This document shows, piece after piece, positions 8,340 through 17,091 of a stretch of DNA of 64,000 nt. The notes beneath the pieces are model-generated. The model was not told the DNA's origin, did not search any database, and worked only from the letters and a program-made list of their open reading frames with translations. Source of the stretch: Candidatus Melainabacteria bacterium. GTDB lineage: Bacteria > Cyanobacteriota > Vampirovibrionia > Obscuribacterales > Obscuribacteraceae. Position 1 is the stretch's first letter, and the number at the start of each line of letters is the position of its first letter. The DNA is taken from positions 27,445-91,444 of the forward strand of contig DAIDIP010000015.1 in the NCBI GenBank assembly GCA_027451745.1, in the 5' to 3' direction. Position numbers and translations under genes: made by a program.

Positions 8340-9356
8340 TTAGCGATTAGCTGAATTTTCGAGCAAGGCGTATATTTGATTTAAATTGTCTTCGTTGGCT
8401 GGTTGTCTGCCATAAGATCCTTCATAAGTATCAAAGGCACCATCTCGAGGTATGGCATTGCGAATAAATATAATCCATTCACTTCCCTTTTCGGGCATCT
8501 TATCTTTGCCAAACTTCCAACCCGGCGGAGCAACATTATTAGTACGGTCATAAAATTCATAGCGAATCGGTAGCTCTTTATTTAGCGGTGGTCCTTTAAG
8601 TATTTTTGTAATATGGTAATTAGCTATAGGTGGATGAAAAAACTGTATATCAGGGTTGCGCTGGTAATCAATATACTCCGCTATGACAATACATTCTGAG
8701 TGTGAGGCATTCAGAAATGACAATTTGAATTGAGTAGAATCTTTAGCCAAAAAGGTTTTGTGTTCAGGAACAGGACCGGTGCTAGCAAGATTTCCCGAAG
8801 GTCCTACTACTGATGTATCGGGAGTACTGGACGCTGCGCCGCTAGGTCCGCTTGGAGTGGTTGTTTCTTCTTCTGGAGGGGCTTCAGGAATGGGCGGTGG
8901 AACCACCAGAGATATTTTTTGGGTGGGCAAATCCGCGTCTTTTAAAGCCTGTTTGAGCACTGGTACAGCGTCATCATAATGTCCTAAATGATACAAAGCT
9001 TCTCCATATTGCGCCAATAGCGGTGGTTTTTTGCTTGGATCTATCTCAAAAATCTTTTCTAGAGCAAAGACTACTTGATCCCATTCACTAGTGTGGACGC
9101 ATACGTCATAAAGACCATAGTAAAATTCTAATGTCTCAGGACTCATCCCTATGGCTATACGATATTCTTCTTTTGCTTTATTATAATCGTGAGCGGCGAA
9201 AGCCTTAGCCGCGGCATTAGCGTGCCTGGTAATTAAAATTGAGCCTGTTGAGCCAGTATTGTCTCCCACAGCATAGGCTGGAAGGGAGAAGCATATGATG
9301 CTATTGAAGAAGAAAGTTGATATTAAATAGAGTTTGGCTGGACTGGTAGCATGCAT
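8340..9356 (-). CDS. Secreted protein with N-terminal TPRs and an unrecognised C-terminal domain
   Basis: 338 residues. A signal peptide ends near residue 29 (PAYA|VG). TPR-like helices cover about 40-145 (AAKAFAAHDYNKAKEEYRIA, ALEKIFEIDPSKKPPLLAQY). A Pro/Ser/Gly/Thr-rich linker covers about 155-205. A globular C-terminal domain (ECIVIAEYIDYQ ... HITKILKGPP ... GSEWIIFIRNA) looks beta-rich and is not a family I recognise. The gene probably forms a unit with the following TPR gene (27-base gap). Confidence 0.65.
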   Translation of the reverse strand: MHATSPAKLYLISTFFFNSIICFSLPAYAVGDNTGSTGSILITRHANAAAKAFAAHDYNKAKEEYRIAIGMSPETLEFYYGLYDVCVHTSEWDQVVFALEKIFEIDPSKKPPLLAQYGEALYHLGHYDDAVPVLKQALKDADLPTQKISLVVPPPIPEAPPEEETTTPSGPSGAASSTPDTSVVGPSGNLASTGPVPEHKTFLAKDSTQFKLSFLNASHSECIVIAEYIDYQRNPDIQFFHPPIANYHITKILKGPPLNKELPIRYEFYDRTNNVAPPGWKFGKDKMPEKGSEWIIFIRNAIPRDGAFDTYEGSYGRQPANEDNLNQIYALLENSANR

Positions 9357-9440
9357 ATTTTATGTAAAGCCCTTTATTTATTGCTTAAAAGAATTGAGAC
9401 CACTAATAATTATTCTATACAGATTCATTCTATACTGCTC

Positions 9441-9457
9441 ATACCACTTAGTGGTAT
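9441..9457. promoter_or_regulatory. 17-bp perfect palindrome upstream of the TPR gene
   Basis: ATACCACTTAGTGGTAT has two 8-base arms around one central T, about 85 bases upstream of the start of the 8340-9356 gene. ATACCA/TGGTAT arms recall GntR-type operators, but this is only a resemblance. Confidence 0.35.
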
Positions 9458-9471
9458 TGCTTTACTCAGAT

Positions 9472-9515
9472 AAAAAATTTTGCTGACTAATATTTTTCAT
9501 TAGTCGGCAAAATTT
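9472..9515 (-). terminator. Strong hairpin terminator for the leftward small gene
   Basis: A 17-bp stem with one wobble pair (9475-9491 with 9499-9515) and a 7-base loop. Read leftward, the stem runs into TTTTTT. It lies 50 bases after the stop of the 67-residue ORF, supporting that this ORF is transcribed. Confidence 0.65.
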
Positions 9516-9565
9516 AAAGTTTAAGGCTTTGAGTTAGTGCGGCCTGGAGTGTTTAAATAAGGCTA

Positions 9566-9769
9566 TCAGGCAATATTATGGATTGGTTTCCAGTTAACTG
9601 TACAGACGCCGCCTGAGCAAGCTGGCAATTTATTGAGTGTACTATGTTTGTTGCCTCTGTCCTTTGAATGTCCGCTAGAGTTGGGGGCAAAATCGCCATT
9701 GGATTTTTGTACCTTTGCTGTGACTGATAAATTTAGTTCTTTATTTTTGGTTGATTGATTAGTATTCAT
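9566..9769 (-). CDS. Small hypothetical protein with a CSGGVC motif
   Basis: 67 residues, hydrophilic, rich in Ser/Asn/Lys, with no signal peptide or membrane segment. The only notable part is the C-terminal LPACSGGVCTVNWKP, which has two cysteines four residues apart and could be a metal or redox site or a modified peptide tail. GAGGAA stands nine bases before the ATG and a strong terminator follows the stop; both support expression. I recognise no family. Confidence 0.5.
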   Translation of the reverse strand: MNTNQSTKNKELNLSVTAKVQKSNGDFAPNSSGHSKDRGNKHSTLNKLPACSGGVCTVNWKPIHNIA

Positions 9770-9885
9770 AGCCGGGGATTCCTCTGCTAGGACCAGTTGT
9801 TTACTGGTGCATTGAAAAGTTGTTAAGAGGATTGTAATTAGCTTTCTAGGTAGTGAAAAGTGGGAAATCTACGCAAAAATTCGAT

Positions 9886-10419
9886 TTAATCAAACTTCTT
9901 TATCTCGAAAGATGCGACTAGAGGTTGTTTGGTCTTTACGTTAGTGCCAATCATGTAAATGACATCAAATTTGGAGGCACGGCTTATGTCTTTCTCGGTC
10001 TTAACAGAAGTACCTTGTACTTCGATAGGGACAAGCCCTTGAGGGGTTGCTGTGCTGGGGAAAGTGGTTGATTCAATATGAATTAAGGCTCGGCTATTAG
10101 TTTTTGTCATCGTTTGGACGGCTTGTTTAACTTGCTCTTTTGACTTTGCACAGCTACCTTTGCTTCTAAGCTGAGTAAGTAAAGCAGGATCGAGGTCTTT
10201 ATCAAGCATGCCTTGATATTGCTCATAGGTGGAAGGATTCATTTCAAACAAGTGCAAAGTGACTTGATCGGCAAAATTGCCTAGAGCTATTAATTCTGGA
10301 TCTTTAGGCTGGATTCTAATATTGGCGCATCCGGAAAGTACCGTTAATGCGAGGGCAAAACAGCTCAAAACAACCTTGGTCTTGTTTTTATTGCAGCCCC
10401 AGGCAAATTTCGGAAGCAT
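9886..10419 (-). CDS. Small lipoprotein of unknown function
   Basis: 177 residues. The hydrophobic N-terminal segment ends in the lipobox LSGC with Cys31, so the mature protein should be lipid-anchored. The rest (EQYQGMLDKDLDPALLTQL, then strands such as RALIHIESTTF and PLVASFEIKKF) suggests a compact alpha/beta fold, perhaps NTF2-like, but I cannot assign it. AGGAG precedes the ATG with good spacing. Confidence 0.65.
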   Translation of the reverse strand: MLPKFAWGCNKNKTKVVLSCFALALTVLSGCANIRIQPKDPELIALGNFADQVTLHLFEMNPSTYEQYQGMLDKDLDPALLTQLRSKGSCAKSKEQVKQAVQTMTKTNSRALIHIESTTFPSTATPQGLVPIEVQGTSVKTEKDISRASKFDVIYMIGTNVKTKQPLVASFEIKKFD

Positions 10420-10528
10420 ATTTTCTCCTGTTTATTTTTTTCGCACTTGAAACTTTAATAATGGCACGTAAATACTATACATTAGAGTAAGAAGGTTGCA
10501 AGTGAAAAGGTTGCAAATATCTCAGTAT

Positions 10529-12205
10529 TTATTTTGAGAATACTAAAAATGAATAATTAGTGCTTTGATCCACTAATTTATAGCCTAGTGATTCAACTTC
10601 AGGCAGATATTTGTTGCTTGTAATTAAATAATATGGCTGATTGTCTTTGGAGGCATTCTTCAATTCATCAATATTGGCTGGTTGCAGAACTTGCTGTCTA
10701 TAGTAAAAAGGCAAAGAAGGTTTTCTCAGCCTGTAGACGATAAAAGGTTTGTGTGAAAGCCTGGCAAAGCGAGCATACAGAGCAGCTGTTTGTTCCCAGG
10801 ACTGGCTTAAAACGCTTAAAAGTTGAGGAATAAAGAAGATAGTTATGATTGTTATGCCGGCAAATAAAGAGGCTAAACTAAGACTTTGACGTTTGCAAGC
10901 TAATAGCACAATGCTTAATAAGCTAATACAACCTAAAACAGCGGTATATTGATTTAGCACTGAGATCAATTCGATTGGTGAATTGCGTAAGTGTTTGAGA
11001 AATAATGGGCAAAGAAAGGCCGCTATTGCATAGATTGTTGTGAATAGAAATAAGTAAATAAAGGTGTTCTTTATGGATTTATTTTGCAACAATGCACTGC
11101 ACTGATAAGCAACAATGATTGCCAAAGCAGGAAATGCTGGCAAAGTGTATGGCAATAATTTTGAAACGCTAGCACTAAAAAATCCAATTATGATGATTGA
11201 TGAGAGTATTGCAAACAATAGAACTTCGTCTTGGTTTTTCAAAGACTTGCAGGTAATTAGACATTTGGAAAAGAACGCAGCAAAGTTGATCTCGCTTGGA
11301 TTGGTAAATGATGCAGTGGTTCGAAAATTTTTGAAGATTGTGAATAGAGCTTGTGGCAAAAGAATAGACCAAGGGAAAAGACCGCCAAATACGGCGGCAA
11401 TATGGTACCACCAAGGACCTTTGTGCGCGTCGACAACACTGGTAAAACGAGCAAAATTTTCTCGCATAATAAATTCTTGAAAGTAAGCTCCATGTGTGAC
11501 TGCTATTTCAATAACGAACCAAGGTAAGGCTATAAGGCCAACGAGAAATACCCCTACTGGTATACGAAAAAATTGAAAAGCATTCTTTAACTGCCCACGC
11601 AAATAAAAGAAAGTAGACAAAATGACTATGGGCAAAAGAAGTCCCACTGGTCCTTTTGTCATAATTGCAAAAGCCGTTAAAACATAAGCAATTAAAATCC
11701 AAAAAAATTGCTTTTGTTTCCAACCATGAAAAAAAGCAAATAGACTACCAGCTGTAAAAAGTGAGAGTGGCATGTCAGTTATAGCCATGCGGCCTACGCC
11801 AATAAAAAGCGGCGAAGTTAAAAGAATAACTGCACAAAAAGCTGCAGTACGACGCCCCAAATATTTATTAGTAAAAAGATAAGTGACTATAATTAAAAGA
11901 AAGCCACTAGTGGCACTAAAAAAGCGAGCAGCAAATTCGTTTATTCCAAAAAATTTATAGCCTAGAGCCATCGCCCAAATTACTAAAGGTGGTTTGGTGA
12001 AGCGAATAGCATAATTGAGTGTGGTTGTAATATATTCGCCAGTATCAAGCATTTCGCGTGCCGGTTCAGCATATAGTCCTTCATCAGGATTAAACAATGG
12101 ATAGTCACCCAAATGGATAAAAAAGATCAAGGCGGCTAGAACGCCAAAGAGCGCTATTAACGAAGCCTCTAGTTGCCAGTTTTTGGATGCTGAAAAATTT
12201 TTCAA
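10529..12205 (-). CDS. GT39-family membrane glycosyltransferase (ArnT-like)
   Basis: 558 residues with about eleven membrane segments in the first 450. The first periplasmic loop has NPDEGLYAEPAREM with Asp41-Glu42, then RFTKPPLVIWAMALGYKFFG and NEFAARF. These are the hallmark blocks of ArnT/PMT enzymes, which transfer a sugar from a polyprenyl-phosphate carrier to lipid or protein outside the inner membrane. A C-terminal soluble domain of about 100 residues follows. The acceptor and sugar are not evident. The start is TTG 12205 without a clear ribosome-binding site. Confidence 0.85.
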   Translation of the reverse strand: MKNFSASKNWQLEASLIALFGVLAALIFFIHLGDYPLFNPDEGLYAEPAREMLDTGEYITTTLNYAIRFTKPPLVIWAMALGYKFFGINEFAARFFSATSGFLLIIVTYLFTNKYLGRRTAAFCAVILLTSPLFIGVGRMAITDMPLSLFTAGSLFAFFHGWKQKQFFWILIAYVLTAFAIMTKGPVGLLLPIVILSTFFYLRGQLKNAFQFFRIPVGVFLVGLIALPWFVIEIAVTHGAYFQEFIMRENFARFTSVVDAHKGPWWYHIAAVFGGLFPWSILLPQALFTIFKNFRTTASFTNPSEINFAAFFSKCLITCKSLKNQDEVLLFAILSSIIIIGFFSASVSKLLPYTLPAFPALAIIVAYQCSALLQNKSIKNTFIYLFLFTTIYAIAAFLCPLFLKHLRNSPIELISVLNQYTAVLGCISLLSIVLLACKRQSLSLASLFAGITIITIFFIPQLLSVLSQSWEQTAALYARFARLSHKPFIVYRLRKPSLPFYYRQQVLQPANIDELKNASKDNQPYYLITSNKYLPEVESLGYKLVDQSTNYSFLVFSK

Positions 12206-12374
12206 AGGATTATCTGTGGATTTCTTAGAGAATCAAACAATCATTAACTAAAGCATCAAAACGTCTCAAACAGTGTTGGTTGTTAATAAAAACATGGTAA
12301 TGTGGAGGATATTATTTGCTAAAAACAAGCGTACCTTGCCAATTACCAGGGCAATGCTAAGGAAATATATATTC

Positions 12375-13562
12375 ATGGAAATAGCCAAAAGAGTTCAATC
12401 GATACCGCCTTATATTTTTTTGGAGCTCAATAAAAAAGTACAGGCAGTAGCTGCAAAGGGAATTGATGTAATAAATTTAGGGCGCGGAGACCCGGATCAA
12501 AATACTCCTGATCATATAGTGCAAGCGATGCAAGAAGCGGTTGCCGATCCTGTTAATCATCATTATCCTCCTTATGGCGGCACTCCAGAATACAAACAAG
12601 CGGCTGTCGAATGGATGAAAAAACGCTACAAAGTAGACCTAAACCCACATTCTGAAGTTACTTCACTAATTGGTGGCAAAGAAGGTTTACACAACACCAT
12701 AATGTCTTTTGTAGACGTAGGTGATTACAATATTATTCCAGATCCAGCTTTTCCGGTTTATCAAACGTCGACAATACTGGCAGGCGGTACCCCATACTTT
12801 ATGCCTTTGAATCCAGGAAATAACTTTTTACCTAATTTAGAAGCTATTCCGCAAGCTGTTCTTGATAAATCAAAAATGCTTATGTTGAATTATCCTCATA
12901 ATCCGACAGCAGCAGTGGCGGATTTGGCATTCTTTGAAAAAGTTGTACATTTTTGTAAGAAGAACAATTTGCTTTTTTGTCATGATTTAGCTTATCCAGA
13001 GATGACATTTGATGGATTTAAAGCCCCATCAGCATTAGAAATTCCTGGTGCTAAAGACATCACTCTTGAATTGCATACACTTTCTAAAACTTTCAATATG
13101 ACTGGTTGGCGTATTGGTTTTGCTGTGGGGAATATGCAAGCTGTGCAAGCAGTTGCTCAGCTTAAATCGAATATAGATACCGATGTATTTAGAGCCATAC
13201 AAGTTGCAGCTATTGCAGCAATGAAAGGATCTTTGGATCATATAAACTATTGCAATAATCTATATGCGCAGCGGCGAGATTTGGTTGTAGATTCATTAAA
13301 CAAATTAGGTTGGCAAATTAAACCTACAAAGGGTACATTTTATTTATGGCTGAAGATTCCTTCTGGTTACAATTCCTGGGACTTTACTTATATGTTGCTT
13401 GAGAAAACCGGCGTATTAGTTACACCAGGGACTGCCTATGGACCAAGTGGAGAAGGATTTGTTCGCTTATCTTTATGTCTACCAGAAAAGCGTTTAAAAG
13501 AAGCTATGGATAGAATGAAAGAGCATTCAATCACTTTTGATCTTGCCAAAGCTAAAGTCTAA
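12375..13562 (+). CDS. Class I/II aminotransferase, LL-diaminopimelate aminotransferase-like
   Basis: About 395 residues from ATG 12375, which has AAGGAA 10 bases upstream; upstream in-frame ATGs only add a non-conserved tail. PLP-fold type I: GRGDPDQNTP, the YPPYGGTPEYKQA block, LNYPHNPT, and the Schiff-base lysine in SKTFNMTGWRIGF (about Lys238). The GGKEGLHN and PFPVY-like blocks match DapL-type enzymes, which make LL-diaminopimelate for lysine and peptidoglycan and are typical of cyanobacteria. Another keto-acid aminotransferase specificity is possible. The methyltransferase gene follows after 14 bases. Confidence 0.85.
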   Translation: MEIAKRVQSIPPYIFLELNKKVQAVAAKGIDVINLGRGDPDQNTPDHIVQAMQEAVADPVNHHYPPYGGTPEYKQAAVEWMKKRYKVDLNPHSEVTSLIGGKEGLHNTIMSFVDVGDYNIIPDPAFPVYQTSTILAGGTPYFMPLNPGNNFLPNLEAIPQAVLDKSKMLMLNYPHNPTAAVADLAFFEKVVHFCKKNNLLFCHDLAYPEMTFDGFKAPSALEIPGAKDITLELHTLSKTFNMTGWRIGFAVGNMQAVQAVAQLKSNIDTDVFRAIQVAAIAAMKGSLDHINYCNNLYAQRRDLVVDSLNKLGWQIKPTKGTFYLWLKIPSGYNSWDFTYMLLEKTGVLVTPGTAYGPSGEGFVRLSLCLPEKRLKEAMDRMKEHSITFDLAKAKV

Positions 13563-13576
13563 AAGTAGCGCATTAA

Positions 13577-16336
13577 ATGAGCAAAACAGCCTGCAAATTA
13601 CCTAATCAAAAAAAGGAGATTGCAGGTGATAATGCGGCACAATTGCGGTTGCTCAGAAATAAATTTCTAAAGCATTATATAAAAGATGGCAAAGAGCTGA
13701 CAGACAAAAATCTGACAGCTCTTTTGCTTTTCTTTGCTGTTCGATTTTTAAATAAAGATGACACACATGTTAATACAGGATTGTTTGATTCAATACTAAC
13801 AGCGCTGCCAGAAAATCTTAGACAAGTTATGCCTTGTCCTGATAAAGAATCGTGGCAGGAAGCAAAACTATTTTTCAAAAATTTTGAGGACGATCTCTTT
13901 GCCGACATTGCTAATTTAGGATTTGCCTATCAAGTATTTAGTCTTGGCACAAGAAAACATAAGGCCCTACCAGCTTTGCAAAAAGCGGACAAAAAAATTA
14001 CTAAAGAAGAATTGATTGCTTTTACTCAACTTTATACCCCTACTTGGATTGTTGATTTTTTAGTGGCAAATACAATTATTCCTTTGATTCAAAAAAGAAA
14101 TATATCAGAACGGTACAAGCAATGGCTATTACCTGAGAATGGTGTACAAGAAAAACAATTTGAGTTGTCTCAATTATCTGTATTAGATCCAGCTTGTGGG
14201 TCAGGACAGTTTCTTTTTTCTGCTTTTGATTTATTACTCGAATTGCATCAGCAAAAGGGGTTTGATTTGAAAGATAGTATGGATATTATTATTGGCAATA
14301 ATATATTTGCAGCTGATATAGATGAAAAAGCACTCTGGGTAGCTGGTCTTGGATTGGCGTCCAAATGTCTGTTGGTAAGCGGTAAATTATCAAAACAACC
14401 TCTTAATTTTATATGGCTAAGTCCTGAAGATTTGGACAAAACAGTTACGGAAAGTAATTTTTTAGGCAGTATAGATAAGCGTTTGAAATCAGAGCATTTT
14501 TTAAAGCAAAAATGCAAAGTCGTAGTTACCAATCCTCCTTATCTTGGGCGAAAGTGTCTCAGTCGTGATCTAAAGTTTGCTCTTAAAGAACAATATCCAA
14601 GGAGCGCAAATGATCTAGCCGCGGCATTCTTAGAGTGTTGTGTGCAAATGTTGGAACCAGGCGGCAAATTTGGTGTAATTACGCAATCTTCGTTTTTAGC
14701 TATTCCTAGCTATAAAGACCTGCGCAATTATGTACTGGATAATTACCACCTGAATGCAAGCATTCATTGTGGACCAGGTGTATTTCCTCTTTCTAGTGGA
14801 GAAAAAATAGATAGTTTGTTATTGGTTTTTACCGCTCCTCAATCTCAAACATTGCAAAAAGCTGGGCTAAAGACTTATTTTATTGACCTAAGTAATACAA
14901 AAGCAAAAAGTAAAAAATTGATCGACAGTATTAGTGGTACTGCATCTGGTGAGCAAGTCAATTGTTCTATTGCTGAATCAATGCTTCTTGTTGCTCAAGA
15001 AAGTATAAAGAACACTGGGGCACTGTTATCTGGATTGCCCCCGGTTTTTATTGAGCACTTGACTAAATTTCCGCAATTAGGTGCTATTGCCGAGGTGAGG
15101 CAAGGGCTTGCTACGACAGATAATAATCGTTTTGTTCGTTACCGCTTTGATGTAGATGAAGAATCTATAGGCAAAGTTTGGAAGCCTTATATTAAAGGTG
15201 CTGGATGCGAGCGTTTTGCAAGCGAAGATTTGTTTGTAGTGAAATGGGGCAATGACGGCATAGAGATCAAAGATGCAGTACTTAAAGCTTATCCATATTT
15301 GAAAGGGAAAACAGCATGGGTAGTTAAAAATGAAAATTTCTATTTTCGACCGGGATTATGCTTCTCTTTTATAAACAAAAATGGTTTGGCTGTTCGACGG
15401 TTACTTGCTGGAGCTATTTTTGATGTGGCTAGTTCGGCCATCTTTGTTAAGCCTGAGGAGGAAGACTTTTTGCTTGCATATTTAAATTCTACTTTTGCTG
15501 GTATTCTAGCAAAAGCGATAAACCAAACTATAAATATGCAGGTGGGTGATATAAAAAAAATACCTATTTGTAATTTTGATCAGGTTGCTAAAGAAAAATT
15601 ATCAACTTTAGGGAAAAGAGCATACGATAAGAAACTGGAATTATTGCAATCAGTGGAAAGACAGGCGCTATTAGAAACCGAAAAAAGGCTCAGTGCCAAA
15701 AATCTGGAAGGCTTATTTGATAATTTCAAGCACCATATTGATGCTCTTTGTATCCAGTTCAATGGTTTGCAAAGAGAGATTGATAGCACGGTTAGAAATG
15801 GGCTGAAACAGCTGAACATATTAGATAAAAACACAGAGACATTTTTAATAGAACAAGAAAAAGCTATCAATTTTAATGACAGATTATTCACGCCGATTAA
15901 CGAAAAAACTTTTGCTTTTAAAATATTAGGACAACTAGTTTCACAAGTGATTGATAGTGATGGACGCGAGCGGATTGTCACAGTTCAATTAATTGATGAT
16001 ACCGTCTTGGCTAATTTATTGAAAATTTCTGGATGCGGACAAAAATGGCTTGAGACTCACATTGGCAAATCTTTCACTCAACTATTTTGTCAGCCTAAGC
16101 TTTTAGACATGGATAAAATGGTCGGAAATGCAAGTCGTTATTTTAGTCTCTGGTCAAAAGAGAATAATACTTGTACTTTCTTTTCTGCTTGCGCAATTCG
16201 AAACTTATTACGAGAAAAAATGGCTGAGGCTGAATTTCGACGCGTTGGTTCGACAAGAATATCTGAACTTATTAATCAATTGGAACAGATTACAGATTGG
16301 ACTAGCAAAGATATAATAAAAATTTTAGCGAGCTAA
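13577..16336 (+). CDS. PglX-like adenine-specific DNA methyltransferase (Eco57I/BREX type), solitary
   Basis: 919 residues. An N-terminal helical domain leads to TQLYTPTWIVDFLV. The SAM-binding motif I is LDPACGSGQF (Asp204 onward) and the catalytic motif is NPPY at 319-322 (VVTNPPYLGRK). Later blocks RQGLATTDNNRF, KPYIKGAG and VKWGNDG match the target-recognition part of BREX PglX and related type IIG enzymes. No N-terminal PD-(D/E)xK nuclease motif is obvious and no brxA/B/C/pglZ gene is within the window. It probably methylates adenine in a specific DNA site. It is co-directional with the aminotransferase gene (14-base gap). Confidence 0.85.
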   Translation: MSKTACKLPNQKKEIAGDNAAQLRLLRNKFLKHYIKDGKELTDKNLTALLLFFAVRFLNKDDTHVNTGLFDSILTALPENLRQVMPCPDKESWQEAKLFFKNFEDDLFADIANLGFAYQVFSLGTRKHKALPALQKADKKITKEELIAFTQLYTPTWIVDFLVANTIIPLIQKRNISERYKQWLLPENGVQEKQFELSQLSVLDPACGSGQFLFSAFDLLLELHQQKGFDLKDSMDIIIGNNIFAADIDEKALWVAGLGLASKCLLVSGKLSKQPLNFIWLSPEDLDKTVTESNFLGSIDKRLKSEHFLKQKCKVVVTNPPYLGRKCLSRDLKFALKEQYPRSANDLAAAFLECCVQMLEPGGKFGVITQSSFLAIPSYKDLRNYVLDNYHLNASIHCGPGVFPLSSGEKIDSLLLVFTAPQSQTLQKAGLKTYFIDLSNTKAKSKKLIDSISGTASGEQVNCSIAESMLLVAQESIKNTGALLSGLPPVFIEHLTKFPQLGAIAEVRQGLATTDNNRFVRYRFDVDEESIGKVWKPYIKGAGCERFASEDLFVVKWGNDGIEIKDAVLKAYPYLKGKTAWVVKNENFYFRPGLCFSFINKNGLAVRRLLAGAIFDVASSAIFVKPEEEDFLLAYLNSTFAGILAKAINQTINMQVGDIKKIPICNFDQVAKEKLSTLGKRAYDKKLELLQSVERQALLETEKRLSAKNLEGLFDNFKHHIDALCIQFNGLQREIDSTVRNGLKQLNILDKNTETFLIEQEKAINFNDRLFTPINEKTFAFKILGQLVSQVIDSDGRERIVTVQLIDDTVLANLLKISGCGQKWLETHIGKSFTQLFCQPKLLDMDKMVGNASRYFSLWSKENNTCTFFSACAIRNLLREKMAEAEFRRVGSTRISELINQLEQITDWTSKDIIKILAS

Positions 16337-16350
16337 TTAGCTATTTCTTG

Positions 16351-17061
16351 TTAGTACGATTCATTGATTTTTTCGTAGTCGTTTTTGATCCAACTATAGC
16401 CAGGTTCTATATTAGTACCAGCTATATAATCTGATTCTAGAGAGACCATTTTACGTTCAGATTGGGCAGGGAACGTGAGTCCTGGATTACCATCTAAACT
16501 CATAATAGCGCTAAGCAAACCTCTATCGAATTCGGCACTACCGCTTGATTGCACCATCTTTGCAGTTAGAACGCGATTATTAGTAACAGTAATACGTACC
16601 ACAGCGTGTCCAGAGATATCGGCTACTTGGCTCCAGCGACTATAGACCGCACCTGATAATTGCTTATACCAACGTTCCCAAGCAATCATCAATTCTTTTG
16701 AGCCGCGGTCAGCACCAAGATCGAATTTTTCTGCTGATAAGTTTTTGAATTCATTTGGTTGAATGAGTCCGAGGCTGCCAGAGTCAGATCGCAAGTTGCC
16801 ATTAAATTGGTTTGTGTCCACCAATCCGTTTAAAGGTGAGCCATTATTGCTGCTGGCTCGTTCAATACGAAGTGAATTAGTTTGTCCTGTACCGTTTGTA
16901 TTACTTGGGCGAGATAAACGGGTTAAAGCATCGTTTTCTTGAACTGAGCCTTGTAACACTTCGTCTTTAGCTTGTCCAATTTGTGAACAGCATAGCAACA
17001 GGCACATCGCAAAAACTAATTGTGATTTTGATAAAAGCGGAATTTGTTTTGTTCTGTTCAT
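16351..17061 (-). CDS. Secreted protein with a TonB/TolA-type C-terminal domain
   Basis: 236 residues. A signal peptide (LVFAMCLLLCCSQIGQA) ends near residue 31. A Ser/Asn-rich, probably disordered stretch runs to about 115. The C-terminal region (VYSRWSQVADISGHAVVRIT ... MVQSSGSAEFDRGLLSAI) matches the TonB C-terminal fold used in periplasmic contacts. There is no cytoplasmic anchor or Pro-rich spanner, so this is not a classic TonB. It lies 30 bases after the next TPR gene on the same strand. Confidence 0.7.
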   Translation of the reverse strand: MNRTKQIPLLSKSQLVFAMCLLLCCSQIGQAKDEVLQGSVQENDALTRLSRPSNTNGTGQTNSLRIERASSNNGSPLNGLVDTNQFNGNLRSDSGSLGLIQPNEFKNLSAEKFDLGADRGSKELMIAWERWYKQLSGAVYSRWSQVADISGHAVVRITVTNNRVLTAKMVQSSGSAEFDRGLLSAIMSLDGNPGLTFPAQSERKMVSLESDYIAGTNIEPGYSWIKNDYEKINESY

Positions 17062-17091
17062 GATTAATGCCCTAATCTAGTGTCTGAAGAA

